From Punica granatum (lineage: Eukaryota > Streptophyta > Magnoliopsida > Myrtales > Lythraceae): a DNA stretch of 64,000 nt. The position numbers and the translations under genes are program-made. The stretch spans positions 17,024,274 through 17,088,273 of the forward strand of contig NC_045129.1 of NCBI RefSeq assembly GCF_007655135.1, in the 5' to 3' direction. The stretch's first letter is position 1; every line of letters starts with the position of its first letter. Below, piece after piece: positions 47,598 through 59,912 of this stretch. The notes under the pieces are model-generated. The model did not search any database, had not been told where the DNA came from, and was given only the letters and a program-made list of their open reading frames with translations.

Positions 47598-48379
47598 CAT
47601 GTTAACGACAATTCTAATAAAAATTACTAATAATATAACATAATCATTCACTGCCACTGCATAATATCCTTTTAGAATTAAATTTATGCAAAGGCCCCGC
47701 GCATCTTGACTAATTTCCCATGTAACTTACCCTTCATTTTTGGACCACCCATGTAACTTACCTGAATATGTGAATTGAAAACGCTGACATTCGAAGGGAA
47801 TTAGTCCCTTTTAACTAAGAAAAATAATCTCAGGACTAATTCCTTTATCTAAATACTTTTGTATCGCAAACAGTATTAAATTTGATCTCTGTAACTGTAG
47901 TTACTTTTCTATTTCTATCTTTTTTTTTCTTTTTCTATTTTCATCCCGCTTAGTTAATCATTTTTCTATTTTAGTTCTATATGGTTGCTTATTATTCTTT
48001 TTTTATCTTTTTGTAACTTTTTTTTGTGAAGTATAGTTGATGTATAAAATATGTAAGGTCCACAAAATAAATTTCCACATATGATTTCATTTCCATTTGA
48101 ACCAACTCGACCCAAATTTAACTTTGGTTCGTACATGGTTTCGTGTTTACCCATAAGGGGGTTTTTAACCTCGAATTTGTTGTTTCTCTCTTCCTTCACT
48201 GTGAGCTTTCATTGCCTGGCTAGGCGACTCTTCAATTGATGTAGTAACAAAAATATGAAGATTGACGTCGGTACCTCATTCGAAGGAAGGTACCAGATCG
48301 ACTTCTAGTTGTAGCGGATACATCCTTACCCCCTCTGCATATTGCTTGTGAGTGACTGATTCTTTGTCCCTGTTTGAAA
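47598..48379. other. Intergenic, possible left flank of a Mutator element
   Basis: AT-rich DNA between the hAT-like element and the transposase remnant. A left terminal repeat for the Mutator element should lie here, but no clear inverted partner of the 51.0-51.2 kb sequence was found; a weak resemblance exists near 47880-47925. Confidence 0.4.
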
Positions 48380-50756
48380 TTATGACCTTGTCCACTTCTC
48401 AACTGATATGTCGTTTAACCATTCATAAGCTCTTGGATTGATCCTCTTCATCACCTCCATTGATTCTTCAAATTGCTAAGCTGTGATTAAAATAGCACAT
48501 AGCCAGAATGCTTTCTTGAGCTCCGCTGTAGCCTTCCACTTCTTGATGCGGTTGGCCCATAGATGCCTACAACAGTACCAATGAGGAGCACCTTGACAAA
48601 CTTCATTTGATGCAGCATCCAGACCTTCAATGGGATTAAGTCTAAGTCAATCATTTATGGAGGGACATAATAAATGTATAAAGTAACCCTATAAGGATTA
48701 CTTAATATATGATAGCACTAAATCAAGGACTTGCTTGATGTATACAACATAATGTAAGGAGTATGTATACAACATAATGTAAGGAGTACTTAACGATTCA
48801 CAGTAAGATATAATTGACTTCTGCATGTCTGAAATGAAAGCATATTTGCTTCCAGTTAGGTCTCCCGAATCCTCCATCGTTGTCTCAAAAACTAGCTCCA
48901 ATTGTCTTTATTATCAACTTCTACAATTGTAAAAGCAATCACATAGAATTAGTTGCTCCCATATTGAGTCACAACATCTAATAACTGCCCCCAATAGTAC
49001 CCTTTCAGGAAGCAGCTATCCAATTCAATTAGAGGCCTACAGCCTATCAATAATTCTTGCAAGCTTCCAAACAAATATAAAACCTCTCAAATTCATGTGA
49101 ATCAGGAAAGAATTGCAGTAAGATACTTGAACTTAGATTATGTTTGACAACTCATTATAGTAGTCTCGCAATCTTTCATATTGCTTCTCTTCTTCGCCTT
49201 CACAAATCTTTCATGCACATTACACTACTCTATACATCATGGCATCATTCAACAACACTCTATAATTGGCCTTCATCAAGTCAAATGCCTCATGTCCAGT
49301 TCTGTTTGACTAGGCCCTTACAGTGGGCACCAACTTCTGTACAACCCATTCTTTTATTGCTAGCTCGTTGTCGCATGTCTATTGCAAGTATGCTCAGGAT
49401 AATATGCTTTCACTTGGAAACTTTTACTGTTATTGTTTATAGAGCATAATATAGCCCACTTACATGCATCATCATCCTCCCCTCTCTCAACACACTCTAC
49501 CTTCACCCTTTTTGAGTTATTTTTTACAAAGTCTACCTCCCTCCCCATGTCAATATTCAAATCCCTCATAGCATTTTTGAAAACTTCCAGATTTTCAAAT
49601 TCCTTCTCAAGTGTTATCAAGACATGCTAATTCTCTTCTCTTTGGATAAATATTGGAGATCTCCTTTCACCATCTTCATCGTCTTTATCACTGTGAATTG
49701 ACCTCAACTCTTCAATTTCATAGCCATCAACATAATCATCCTTAGATGCATTTCTTGCAACAAAATCAGGTGTATAAGGTCCAGTTCCATTTCCTGCATT
49801 CTCCATCATATCAACTCCAACTCCTCCAAAAGTATTCTTGAACCTCCCTTTTGTATTATAACTTGGAAACCTGGTTGTTGACTTGCTATTGCTCTTGCTC
49901 TTGTCTCTTGCATACTTCCTTTTCACCTTGCATGGACTCTTCATTCTATTGCCTTCTTCCGTAGATTCACTGTAGTTCTCAAACTCCTCTAGGCCAGGCT
50001 GAGTGGATGATAAAAATTACTCAATTTCATCTTGCACATTGCAGTCATACAACGCATATCCCATTTTGTAGGTACTATCCTCTACACTATCATCATCATT
50101 ACGACTAGAATATGCTTATGGAGGATCCTCTCCTTTTGTAGCTTCATCTTGTCTTCGGCCTGATATTGAGCAGTTTCTTGTTGAAGTTTTTCTTGTTGCC
50201 CTTGAAGTTCCTCTTATTTCCTTTGAAGTTCCGTAACCTCCTCTTTAGGTAATTCCTCTACTACTTCTACTAAAGCATGCTCAAAGTACAAATGCACCTC
50301 ATTTGTATATTGTGCTATATCAACCAAAGATATTGCATCTGCGTCGGTCTTCAACTCTTCCACGGCCACCTCAAAGTCATAGAAGATTGAATTTTTAAAG
50401 TAGCAAGCCGTTGGTTTGCCGACATATTTATCACCAACCAAACTTTCTATCCCAGCTGCAGTAAAGGTATTAAGATCAACATTTCTCTGCACCTCTTCAA
50501 CACCACTTTCTTAATGCAATTTGGGGTCAGTAACAAATTTCCCTCCAGGATGAAGAACCACATTAACTTTCTTCCATATGTACCTGTGAAAAAACCTCTC
50601 AATTAGGAAAACCTTGGCATCTAAGCAGCATTCCATCGAAGTAGTTCGTATGTCCAATGCAGACTGATTAAACTCAATAAAGTCACACAAACCATCCTTG
50701 CAACATCTAAAAACATCTTTTTTGCCATGTACTCCACAACCGAAACCCAACCTCAA
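48380..50756 (-). pseudogene. Mutator-like (MuDR) transposase, degenerate
   Basis: On the minus strand the parts appear in family order. First, an N-terminal PB1-like region (NVVLHPGGKFVTDPKL near 50530; GIESLVGDKYVGKPTACYF; TNEVHLYFEH). Then a charged spacer with KRKYARDKSKS. Then the MuDR DNA-binding domain at about 49590-49370 (FKNAMRDLNIDMGREVDFVK, SFQVKAYYPEHTC). Then transposase core pieces with EGEEEKQYERLRDYYNEL, PLIGLDSCFLKGYY-like and FYVIAFTIVEVDNKDNW (49200-48900), FISDMQKSI, and LKKAFW with INPRAYEWLND (down to about 48388). Several stop codons and frameshifts interrupt it, so it cannot encode an enzyme. Family members cut and paste elements with long inverted ends and 9-bp target duplications. 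Confidence 0.9.
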
Positions 50757-51257
50757 TGTCTCAAAGAGATGGGGAAGTACCTTCTCTCGCGTACGAACCT
50801 TTCATCAAATTGCATGATGACGATGGAGATTGGAACACCCCTACACCTTGATTGCACACCTTGATAACGATAATTTCCTGTGGACGAACTTTTCGTTTGG
50901 CTCTCGCTCTTCAATTTCTAAGACAGAGGGAAACAATTTTCCCACCTCAAAGGAAAGATAGGAGATTATATAGGATTGAGGAATGAAAAATTAAAAAAAA
51001 AAGAGTAAAAAGATTGATTTGATGTAAACATTTTTCCGTTAACATTTGACGAATTAATGGACGGAAGGACCGTTTTGATGCCTGACCCTAACTTGATGTA
51101 AACTCTCAAGGGACCTAATTAACCTCTTAGGGGCCAAATTGAAACCCTCAAACCTGATTAATGACAAGAAGTACCCAATTGATAGGAAAAATAAGTAAAG
51201 GATCAAATTGATACAAAGTTTAAATCTCATGAACGAAACAGTTTATTTAATCTACTT
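50757..51257. other. Right flank of the Mutator remnant with terminal-repeat-like sequence
   Basis: Between about 51010 and 51135 occur phrases shared with the arms of the elements at 21724 and 52299 (gatttgatgtaaac, taatggacggaaggacc, ctctcaagggacctaatt). This suggests the right terminal repeat of the transposase-bearing element. No gene is seen here otherwise. Confidence 0.45.
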
Positions 51258-51417
51258 TTAATCCTTGAGAACATAAGATATAGAGGGAACACCAAAGGAT
51301 ATCACATCATGAGCTGAGGGAACGTCAAAAGGAAAAGGAAAGCTCTCGTCGATCAAACGAAGTTGTCTCAATCTGAGTCTATAGACGATAGGTTTTAATT
51401 GTGAGACGAAGAATGGA

Positions 51418-52050
51418 GTGGACCCACTCAGTCTCCAGCATGAGGCTCTCCTAAGTGGGGCTTTGGCCCTGTCTCCCACTGCTACGTGGCAAGGGGGAGA
51501 CGCGCGTCAAATACGCACGCAGCTGGAGAACCAGCTGCGCGCGCCTGCCAAGAGACGCCAAGCAGCCAATCTTGGGTTGCCGTGTCGCAGCCCATGCCCC
51601 CTTTTTTTTTTAATTTTTTTTTTCAATCCGTCGCCTCGCTCTCTTCACTTCCATTTTCTGCTTCTCTTCATGATGCTGCCATTGAAGCCCAGGTGTGGAG
51701 CTTCCTTCCCCATCGGAAAAAGGGTTTTTGAGTTTTGGATTCTTGGTTCGATTAGATGTGGATCTGTGCTTGTTGGGGCGAGTGGAGATGCGGCAATTGG
51801 GGGCCGATTAGATGTGTCTGTGTGGGTGTGGCAGGGAAGGAGAATGGAGGAGAACGATGGAGATCCGTGTGGGTGTAGGTGTGCGATTCGATCTTGGTTC
51901 GATTTGATTCTAGAAGAGAACGATGGAGGAGGCAAGGGTAGAGGTCTGATGTCGATTTTGCCGGTGGCTCAAGGTTGTGGTCTGATACATTCACTAAAGG
52001 AAGCAAGGGAGGAGATGATAAGGGCTTCTGTCGATTTCGCCGGAGCTTGA
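51418..52050 (+). other. Unrecognised 210-codon open frame
   Basis: A single uninterrupted frame, one of the longest in the window, in a locally GC-richer segment with cacgtggcaa-type and gcagctgg/ccagctgc inverted motifs. The translation contains a poly-Phe stretch from a T-run and repeated EENDG phrases from an internal duplication of gaacgatgga. No domain, signal peptide or codon pattern supports a real protein, and the minus strand is also open in parts. It is more likely a repeat or transposon-derived segment. Confidence 0.2.
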
Positions 52051-52298
52051 GCCGACGCTAGACGGAAATGAGGAAAGGTCCTCCCATGGCTGCCGTCCCT
52101 TTACTACCTTCTTCTCCTCCGTTTCCTTCCCATTTAATATATATTAATTATAATTTATATAATATTACTATAATTAACAAATATTAATTATATATATTAT
52201 TAATTAAATTATTTAATTAATATAATAATATATGTGAGTTCTGATAAGAGATATGAAAATCAGAGATTCATTGAAGTATGTGTCTCTTTTTTTTAAAA

Positions 52299-53087
52299 GA
52301 GTAAATTGATAAATTGATCTTACAAATATACATGTTACATCAAATCTGATCACAAATTTTTTTTATATTAAATTGAATCATGAGAGATAAAGTGTACATT
52401 AAATTCGATCTCAAGAAATTTTTTACATCAAATTGAAACTTGAGAGATTAAGTGTACATCAAATAAAATCTTGAGAGATTAAGTGTACATCAAATTTGAT
52501 CTTCCGTCAGAATACCGTCAAAAAATGAATGGACGAGAGCACCAGTGATTGAGGAGGATGTGTAGGGAGAAGGAAGTTTTTTCCGTCCCCGATTGAAAAG
52601 TGAGGGAATTGTAAGAAATACTTTTTTTTAAGACAAATAAAAATGAGGAATAATAAAAAAATGTGAGAAAACAATCAAACAATCACACATCAACTGTTGA
52701 ATGCCAGATCAGATTGTTCTATCCATTTTTGGACGGCATTCTAACGAAAGGTCGGATTTGATGTACACTTAATCTCTCAAGGTTTAATTTGATATAAAAA
52801 ATTTCTTGAAGTCAGATTACACTTAATCTCTCAAGTTTCAATTTGATGTACACTTAATCTCTCAAGATTCAATTTAATATAAAAAATTTCTTGAGATCGA
52901 ATTTGATGTACACTTAATCTTTCAAGGTTCAATTTGATGTATATTTAATACCTCAACGTTAAATTTGATGTAAAAAAATTTTTGAGATCGAATTTAATGT
53001 ATACTTAATTTTTCAACGTTCAATTTGATGTAAAAAAAATTTTGAGGTCGGATTTGATGTAAGTATTTCTAAGAGATCAATTTATTC
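52299..53087. mobile_element. Mutator-like element with expanded subterminal repeats, 0.8 kb
   Basis: The left end GAGTAAATTGATAAATTGATC and the right end read inward GAATAAATTGATCTC are inverted partners, followed by arrays of gtacatcaaat and its inverse. The right half repeats a module of about 60 bases (acacttaatctctcaaggtt + caatttgatgta) roughly five times. Flanks TTTTTAAAA and TTTTAAAAA match at 8 of 9. It belongs with the 21724-23227 family. Confidence 0.72.
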
Positions 53088-53096
53088 TTTTAAAAA

Positions 53097-53969
53097 TTTA
53101 GTTTAACGAGACGACTATGGGGGCAGAGCGAAGCCCAATTCAGAGATTCAAAATCAAGAGACCATTAGAGATAGTGTGAGAGTTGAGAGATGAGACGAGA
53201 GAGTCCAAAAGTTGGACTGGGGAATCCATAAAGGTCCACCAAAGAACTGGGGCCCACCCTCACTTTCAATAATCAAAACCCTCTGCTTCACGCCACTCTC
53301 GCTCACTCAGGTGCGAAGCACCTTCCTATTTTAATTCCTTTCCCCGGTTATTGAAAAATGATACGCATAATGCTTTTTCTCTTTTTTAATTGCCATCAAT
53401 TGGCATCCGGGCAACTGGTGCATATCTCGATTAATTCACCTCTTGAGATTTACATGTTAAACTATGCTGCTAGGTCCAAGGGAATTCAAATCATAGCAAA
53501 GAGTATGAAATAATGCAGATAATTAACCGGTCAAATTCCATGAGATTATGCATTATATATATATATATTATGTATAATACCCAGTTTTGTAGATCTCATG
53601 CCTCAATTTTGCTTCCCAATGACAACTCTGGACATATAATAATAATAATATGCCATCATGCCAGCATAGGTTGCACAAAATAATTGAATGTCTTCTAGCA
53701 GCCAAAAAAAAAAAAACATGAATGTCTTGTTTGCTTTTCTTCTTCATCCAATCCCAGTTCACACATATGTGTTGTATCGTTCTTCTTGGGGTGAAATGAA
53801 ACAACGCGTAAGCCGAAATCTTTTGTCTCTCCCCTTAAAGAAGCAGGGAATAAAGTTGCCCATTAAGAAAGAAGGCACAGAGCAAGAAGAGAAAGAAAAG
53901 GCCAATTGCTTGGTTAGGGAGAGGGGCAGGCAGGCGGGCAGAGTGTGCTGTGGCGCCATTCACTCTGTA
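53097..53969. other. Upstream region and leader of the beta-galactosidase gene
   Basis: Holds the presumed promoter and 5' leader of the next gene. A TA-rich TATA-like run lies at about 53556-53577. From 53688 the frame of the gene is open upstream of the chosen start, but that part lacks signal-peptide character and is probably untranslated. Confidence 0.45.
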
Positions 53970-56900
53970 ATGGGACTAAGAGAGCCTGTCATGTGGAAGA
54001 ACTTGTTCTGGGTTTTGTCGTGCCTATTGTGGGTTTCTTTTTCTTCTGTTGAAGCCTCTGTTACTTATGATTATAAGGCTATCACTATCAATGGCCAAAG
54101 AAGAATCCTTTTCTCTGGATCCATACACTACCCAAGAAGCACCCCAGAGGTATTCGTCTTTCTTCCTACCTAACAATTGCAAGTGATGTACCATTTATTT
54201 ATTTATTTCTTTGGTGATAGTGTAGCTCTTTAGAATGGTTGTAGCATAGATTAGAACTGTGAATTTGAGAAAGGTTGTTGAGAATTTGAGGAGAAAGGAG
54301 TTAATATTCACAAATTAATTTTGTCCTTGCTGTTCAAATTTTCGATGTTGCAGATGTGGCCTGATCTTATTATGAAAGCAAAAGCAGGAGGAGTTGATGT
54401 GATTCAGACTTACGTTTTCTGGAATGGGCATGAACCTACACAAGGAGAAGTAAATAAAAATAAATAAAGCTTAAGATTTAACTCTGTTGTTCATCATTTT
54501 TATTTTTTCTGGTTTTGTTTTGGCAGTACAATTTTGAGGGGAACTATGATCTAGTAAAATTCATTAAGTTGGTGGAGCAAGCAGGTCTGTATGTTCATCT
54601 CAGGATCGGCCCTTACGTGTGTGCTGAGTGGAACTTCGGGTACCACTGACACTTCACACATCTTATTTCAGTTTACTTCCAGAAGTAGAAATTATGTTTT
54701 AGTTTGAATTGAGGTATTGATGGCTGAACTTGATCATTTTTTCCTTTTTCTTTTCCTTCTTTCTGGCAATTTTACTCCCAGTGGGTTTCCTGTTTGGCTT
54801 AAGTACATTCCAGGGATGAGCTTCAGAACTGACAATGAACCTTTCAAGGTCAGCACGTTGTTTCAACCGTAGCTTCCATAGATGTTCTACTTGGTTCTGA
54901 CTCATTGATCTATTCCTTTTCCCCCTAAATAAAGAAAGAGATGCAAAAGTTCACCACAATGATTGTCAATATGATGAAATCAGAGAAATTGTTCGAGTCT
55001 CAGGGTGGCCCAATAATCCTCTCTCAGGTATAATAATATTCTAATGAGTTATATCTTACCAGTTCTGCTTTTGTCTGGATTCCTGGAACCTCTCTCAAGG
55101 AATAAATCACAGAATACAAGTGGATGATGTTTTAGTCATTTCTTCCATGAACCCTTTGGCAGATTGAGAATGAGTTTGGACCTGTGGAATATGAAATCGG
55201 TCAACCTGGTCAAGTTTACACGAACTGGGCAGCAAAGATGGCCATTGCTCAGGACGTAGGCGTCCCTTGGGTCATGTGCAAGCAAGACGATGCTCCTGAT
55301 CCTATTGTAAGCATCACAAAGCTTCATATTTGTTGAAATTAAGCTTCTTTTAACACTAGAATGAGGGTCTTCAATAAATGTTTATCATGGCATTAGAGAT
55401 GGAAGTCTGATTTTACCAAATTTTCTCTTTATGATGCCAGCAATTTTCTGCTAATGTCTTCTTACCTTTTCTTCTGCATTTCCAAGCTTTAGATCTATAT
55501 TGTTTTTGGTAGTCATAACATTGTTTTTTTCCATCTTCCTGGCAGATTAACACTTGCAACGGTTTTTATTGTGACTACTTCTACGCGAACAAACCTTATA
55601 AACCCAAAATGTGGACCGAAGCTTGGACCGGCTGGTGAGTGCTAAGCACCATTTTCATGAGGAATAGAGCAAGTAACTAAATAACAATTTTAAGATATTT
55701 TATAGCTAGTGTTTGCTTCCTAATTTTTTTTTAAAAATCTGCAGGTACACTGAGTTTGGAGGTGCAGTCCCATATCGGCCTGCTGAAGATTTGGCCTTCT
55801 CAGTTGCTCGATTTATACAGAAGGGAGGATCCTATGTGAATTATTATATGGTACTCGACTGAACAAGTTTAATTTAGTGCAGTGGAAGAATCAATAATTA
55901 AGGTACATTTGTTTGGTTTTGACTTTTCAGTATCATGGTGGAACAAATTTTGGACGTACTTCTGGTGGTCCTTTCATAGCGACCAGCTATGACTATGACG
56001 CTCCTCTGGATGAGTTTGGTATGTAACAAGAGTTAGTTTACTTTCTTCTAAAGAGTTTGCTTTGTACAGTTTTGATAGCTGACTTTTATGCCTAGATAAC
56101 AAAGCAGTGAGCTCTTAACTGATACTCGATATCGAACTAAAGAGTTCTTAAATATGTTGCATTTCTTCTCTTTTAAGTAACGGTACTGTTAATCATCAAT
56201 AGTAGTAATAATAATCATCTACTTTTTCTTCTCTATCTTTATTTTCAATTTCCAGGGCTATTAAGGCAACCTAAATGGGGTCATTTGAAGGACTTGCACA
56301 GAGCAATTAAACTCTGTGAACCAGCTCTAGTATCGGTGGAACCAATTGTGATGTCCCTAGGACCCAAACAAGAGGTTAGATTTAGTTATATGACATTCCT
56401 TTTTTTTTTTTCCCAATAATACTTAAATGAGGAGATTGTTTTGCCCAGGCCAATGAACCCTGTGGATCCAGGTAAGTCTATCTAAATTACATATATGGGT
56501 GGCCTCACCTAGCACTATTCTTGCTTACTGAGCTTCAAACTCATGACTTATGTAAATGAGCATACACACGTCTCAACTTCTTTGCACTAACACTCAGAGT
56601 CCTAAGACGTTTGTTCCGTTCTAGTTTTGAAGTTGATTATATTCCTTCCCTGCAGGCTCATGTCTTTCAATCAAAACAAGGGACTTGTGCAGCGTTCCTT
56701 GCAAATTATGACACAGAATACTTCGCGAAAGTTTGGTTCAGAAATATGCATTACAACCTTCCTCCTTGGTCTATCAGCATCCTTCCTGACTGCAAGAACA
56801 CTGTATATAACACGGCACGGGTGAGAAAAGAATGCATCATTTCCATTTGGTTGTTAACATATGGTGTGATATGCTTATAAGCAACCGTCAGCATTTTAGA

Positions 56901-59900
56901 ACTCTTGAAAGCCAATTTTGTTTGCTACATTTCCTTAAATATTCTGCCGTTTTTGATGATTATGTATAGTGGAAATCGGATAGCAGCTGCATGGCTGCTA
57001 CTGTATTTCTAAATGAGTAGTAACTGACATTAAGTTTCTTCTACGAGAGCAGGTTGGTGCACAGAGCTCACAAATGAAGATGACGCCTGTTTCTGCTAAT
57101 GGATTCTCTTGGGAGGCATACACCGAAGATGGCGGTGCTTTTGATGGTAGTGCATTTTCTACTGTTGGTTTGTTGGAACAGATAAATATTACAAGAGACG
57201 TTTCCGACTATTTGTGGTATATGACAGAGTGAGTATTAGTAGGCTATAGTAGCTATTTTACTAGACTATGTACTTGTGAAACTGCTGCATCTTGACTTGA
57301 TGGTTATACCTTTTTGATTTCTGTAGTGTCTACATTGACCCGAACGAGGAGTTCCTGAAAACCGGACAATATCCTGTTCTAAAGGTCTTATCTGCTGGTC
57401 ATGCTTTGCATGTTTTCGTCAATGGGAAATTATCAGGTGTGTTGCCAAAATCAACGGTAACATGTTATCACTGTTTGAGTGGTTGAAGTGAAAATTTTGG
57501 ATACGCAGAAATATCTTAATGAGCCACTCGTAGTATTAGAGAGGTGTTCAGATCTTTCCTTTGATTTTGCTCCTTTCTCTTTTCAAGCATGCTTTGTGGC
57601 TTCCAATGTTTTGAGAAAGTTAATGGAAAAAAGGTACCTGCTCTTTGATGTTGGATAGGATCATCTTTTGGTAGCCTGGAATTCCCAAAATTAACCTTCA
57701 GTCAGGGTGTGAATTTAAGAGCTGGGGACAACAAAGTATCTCTTCTAAGCATTGCTGTTGGTCTACCGGTGTGCTCTCTCTCTCTCTCGCTCTCTCTTTC
57801 CCTCCCCTCTCTCTCTCTTTGTGCTTCTAATGCCCGTCTCCCCTCTCCTCCAATAAAAGCTTAATATTATATGTGAAGGCCTGTTAATATGTTTATTATA
57901 TTGGACATTTTCAGAATGTCGGCATCCATTACGAGACATGGAATGCTGGGGTTCTTGGTCCCATTTCATTGAGCGGTCTCAATGAAGGATGGAGAGACCT
58001 TTCATGGCAAAAGTGGTTTTATAAGGTTAATTTCTCTTTGTCTCTGACTTCTCCATATTTTTGTCTGGAAACATGGAAGAATCATCATCCTGTTTTACTT
58101 TAGATTGGTCTTCATGGAGAAGGTTTGGATCTTCACTCTTTTATTGGGAGCTCTTTAGTTGAGTGGGCTGAAGAATCATTAGTTGCGGGGAACCAGCCGC
58201 TTACATGGTATCGGGTAAGTCTCTTAAAGCTATAGCTAATTGATCTCGCATAATGTTTGCAAATATCCTTCTATGAGATTAAGCAAGGTTAAAGTGATAA
58301 AGTGTATTTTTTTGTGTTTTTTTTTTTTTGGGGGGGGGGGGTGGGTGGGGGTGAAGCACGTGCAAAATCATGGCTTCACCTGGTTATAAGGTTTTGTTAG
58401 TTCGGAGATTATACAATCCTGCTTGTTAATTCCTTTTTCATCAAATGAATATATATATAATTTGGATAGAGGTTCACAAGAAAAAGTTTGGTGGTGTTCA
58501 ATAAATTAAGTGCTTAAAAACTAAGCACTTAATTAGTTAAAGAAAGAAATATATAGGAAGAGTGTAGGAATGATAAGGATGAAAAAATATTTTGTGAGGG
58601 GAAGGGAGCACCTATAAGTGAAAAATGCTTATTTATTAAGTCAAAATTTTTTGCTTACTCATTAAGTGGTTTTTAACTCAATCATTAAGTAGATAATATC
58701 ATTATCTTTCATCTTTGTCTTTCTCTCCTATTCATTTTCCCATGTAACTAATTTGTAACTAACTTTTAAGAACTTATTTAACTAACTTGTAAACAAACAC
58801 AACCTTAGCATCTGTCAATATGTGTTTGCAGACAACTTTTGATGCCCCAGTAGGAGCGGCACCATTGGCTCTTGATATGAACAGCATGGGCAAAGGTCAG
58901 TTGTGGATAAATGGGCGAAGTCTTGGTCGATATTGGCCTGCATATAAAGCCACTGGTGCTTGCGCGAATTGTAGCTATGCAGGCGAATACAATGAGAAGA
59001 AGTGCTTGACTAATTGTGGAGAGGCTTCTCAGAGATGGTAAGAGAAATATGACAACCCTTTTACTACGATTTATATGCAAAAGTACCGTGGTGACAACCT
59101 CTGGTTTTATTCAAGTGGCTGAAAAACCATTTGAGAGATCACGGCATGGATCACATATGGCTCGTCCTGCCGGGTTTAGCACATTGTGACTTCCCACATG
59201 GCTTTGTGAAATGTCCTAAATTGACTTTGATCCATGGCCCTGTGGTTTTCAGGTACCATATTCCTCGCTCATGGCTGAATCCGACAGGGAACCTGTTGGT
59301 TGTTTTTGAAGAGTTGGGAGGGGACCCTAGTGGAATTTCCTTGGCGAGGAGAGAGATAGACACCGTGTGTGCCAATATATATGAGTGGCAACCCACCCTC
59401 ATGAACTGGAAGATGCATGCCTCCCAGAGGGTCAACAAACCCCTCCGACCCAAGGCTCACTTGTGGTGTTCATCGGGCCAGAGAATATCGAAGATAAAGT
59501 TTGCTAGTTTTGGAACGCCAGAAGGGTCATGTGGGAGCTTCCATGAAGGGAGATGTCATGCCTTCCACTCGTACAATGTTTTTGAAAGGGTATGTACATT
59601 CTTTCTCCTTCCCTTTACTTTCAGAATAGAAAGTATATGCATCCTGTCATATTTTGGATTCGCATGAGGCCAAAATTTGATTCCCGGGTACTGGAGGAGT
59701 TGTGCTTACCTCCTAGGTTATGCCAAGATGGTGGAAGGTTAGACTAGGAAAGTATCTGGCATTATCTAAATATGAAGTGAACGCTGGTTTCCTTCTTGCA
59801 GACTTGTCTAGGGCTAAATTCGTGCTCCGTGACAATTGACCCTGAAATCTTTGGAGGAGATCCGTGCCCGAACGTCATGAAGAAACTCTCGGTGGAGGTC

Positions 59901-59912
59901 ATTTGCATCTGA
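53970..59912 (+). CDS. BGAL1: Beta-galactosidase, GH35, BGAL1-like, 19 exons
   Basis: This secreted cell-wall enzyme removes terminal beta-galactose from pectic galactan and related glycans. Exons: 53970-54149, 54354-54449, 54527-54639, 54782-54848, 54935-55027, 55163-55306, 55546-55634, 55745-55850, 55931-56018, 56256-56374, 56656-56820, 57053-57228, 57327-57436, 57659-57768, 57915-58025, 58104-58214, 58832-59037, 59253-59589, 59802-59912. They sum to 2532 bases (843 residues), all GT-AG and in frame. Residues 1-30 form a signal peptide ([16 protein letters not shown] core). GH35 hallmarks: [17 protein letters not shown], the signature [13 protein letters not shown] at 176-188 with acid/base Glu187, and WTEAWTGW with nucleophile Glu256. 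Later beta-sandwich domains include HVFVNG and [16 protein letters not shown]. The Cys-rich tail from about 757 ([34 protein letters not shown]) is a SUEL-type lectin domain. Length is normal for the BGAL1/BGAL3 subgroup. BGAL1 rather than a paralogue is my inference from remembered similarity. An in-frame ATG at 53991 is an alternative start. Confidence 0.96.
57772..57821. repeat. CT-rich microsatellite in intron 14
   Basis: Interrupted CT run directly after the GT donor of intron 14 of the beta-galactosidase gene. Confidence 0.85.
58317..58353. repeat. T-run fused to G-run in intron 16
   Basis: About 13 T are followed by 12 G and then TGGGTGGGGGTG, giving four G-blocks able to form a G-quadruplex on the coding strand. 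Confidence 0.85.
58498..58805. mobile_element. Miniature inverted-repeat element in intron 16 of the beta-galactosidase gene
   Basis: Left end TTGGTGGTGTTCAATAAATT and right end read inward AAGGTTGTGTTTGTTTACAA are loosely paired, each followed by forms of taagtgctt/ttaagaactt. It explains why intron 16 is the longest of the gene. No target duplication is evident. Confidence 0.5.
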
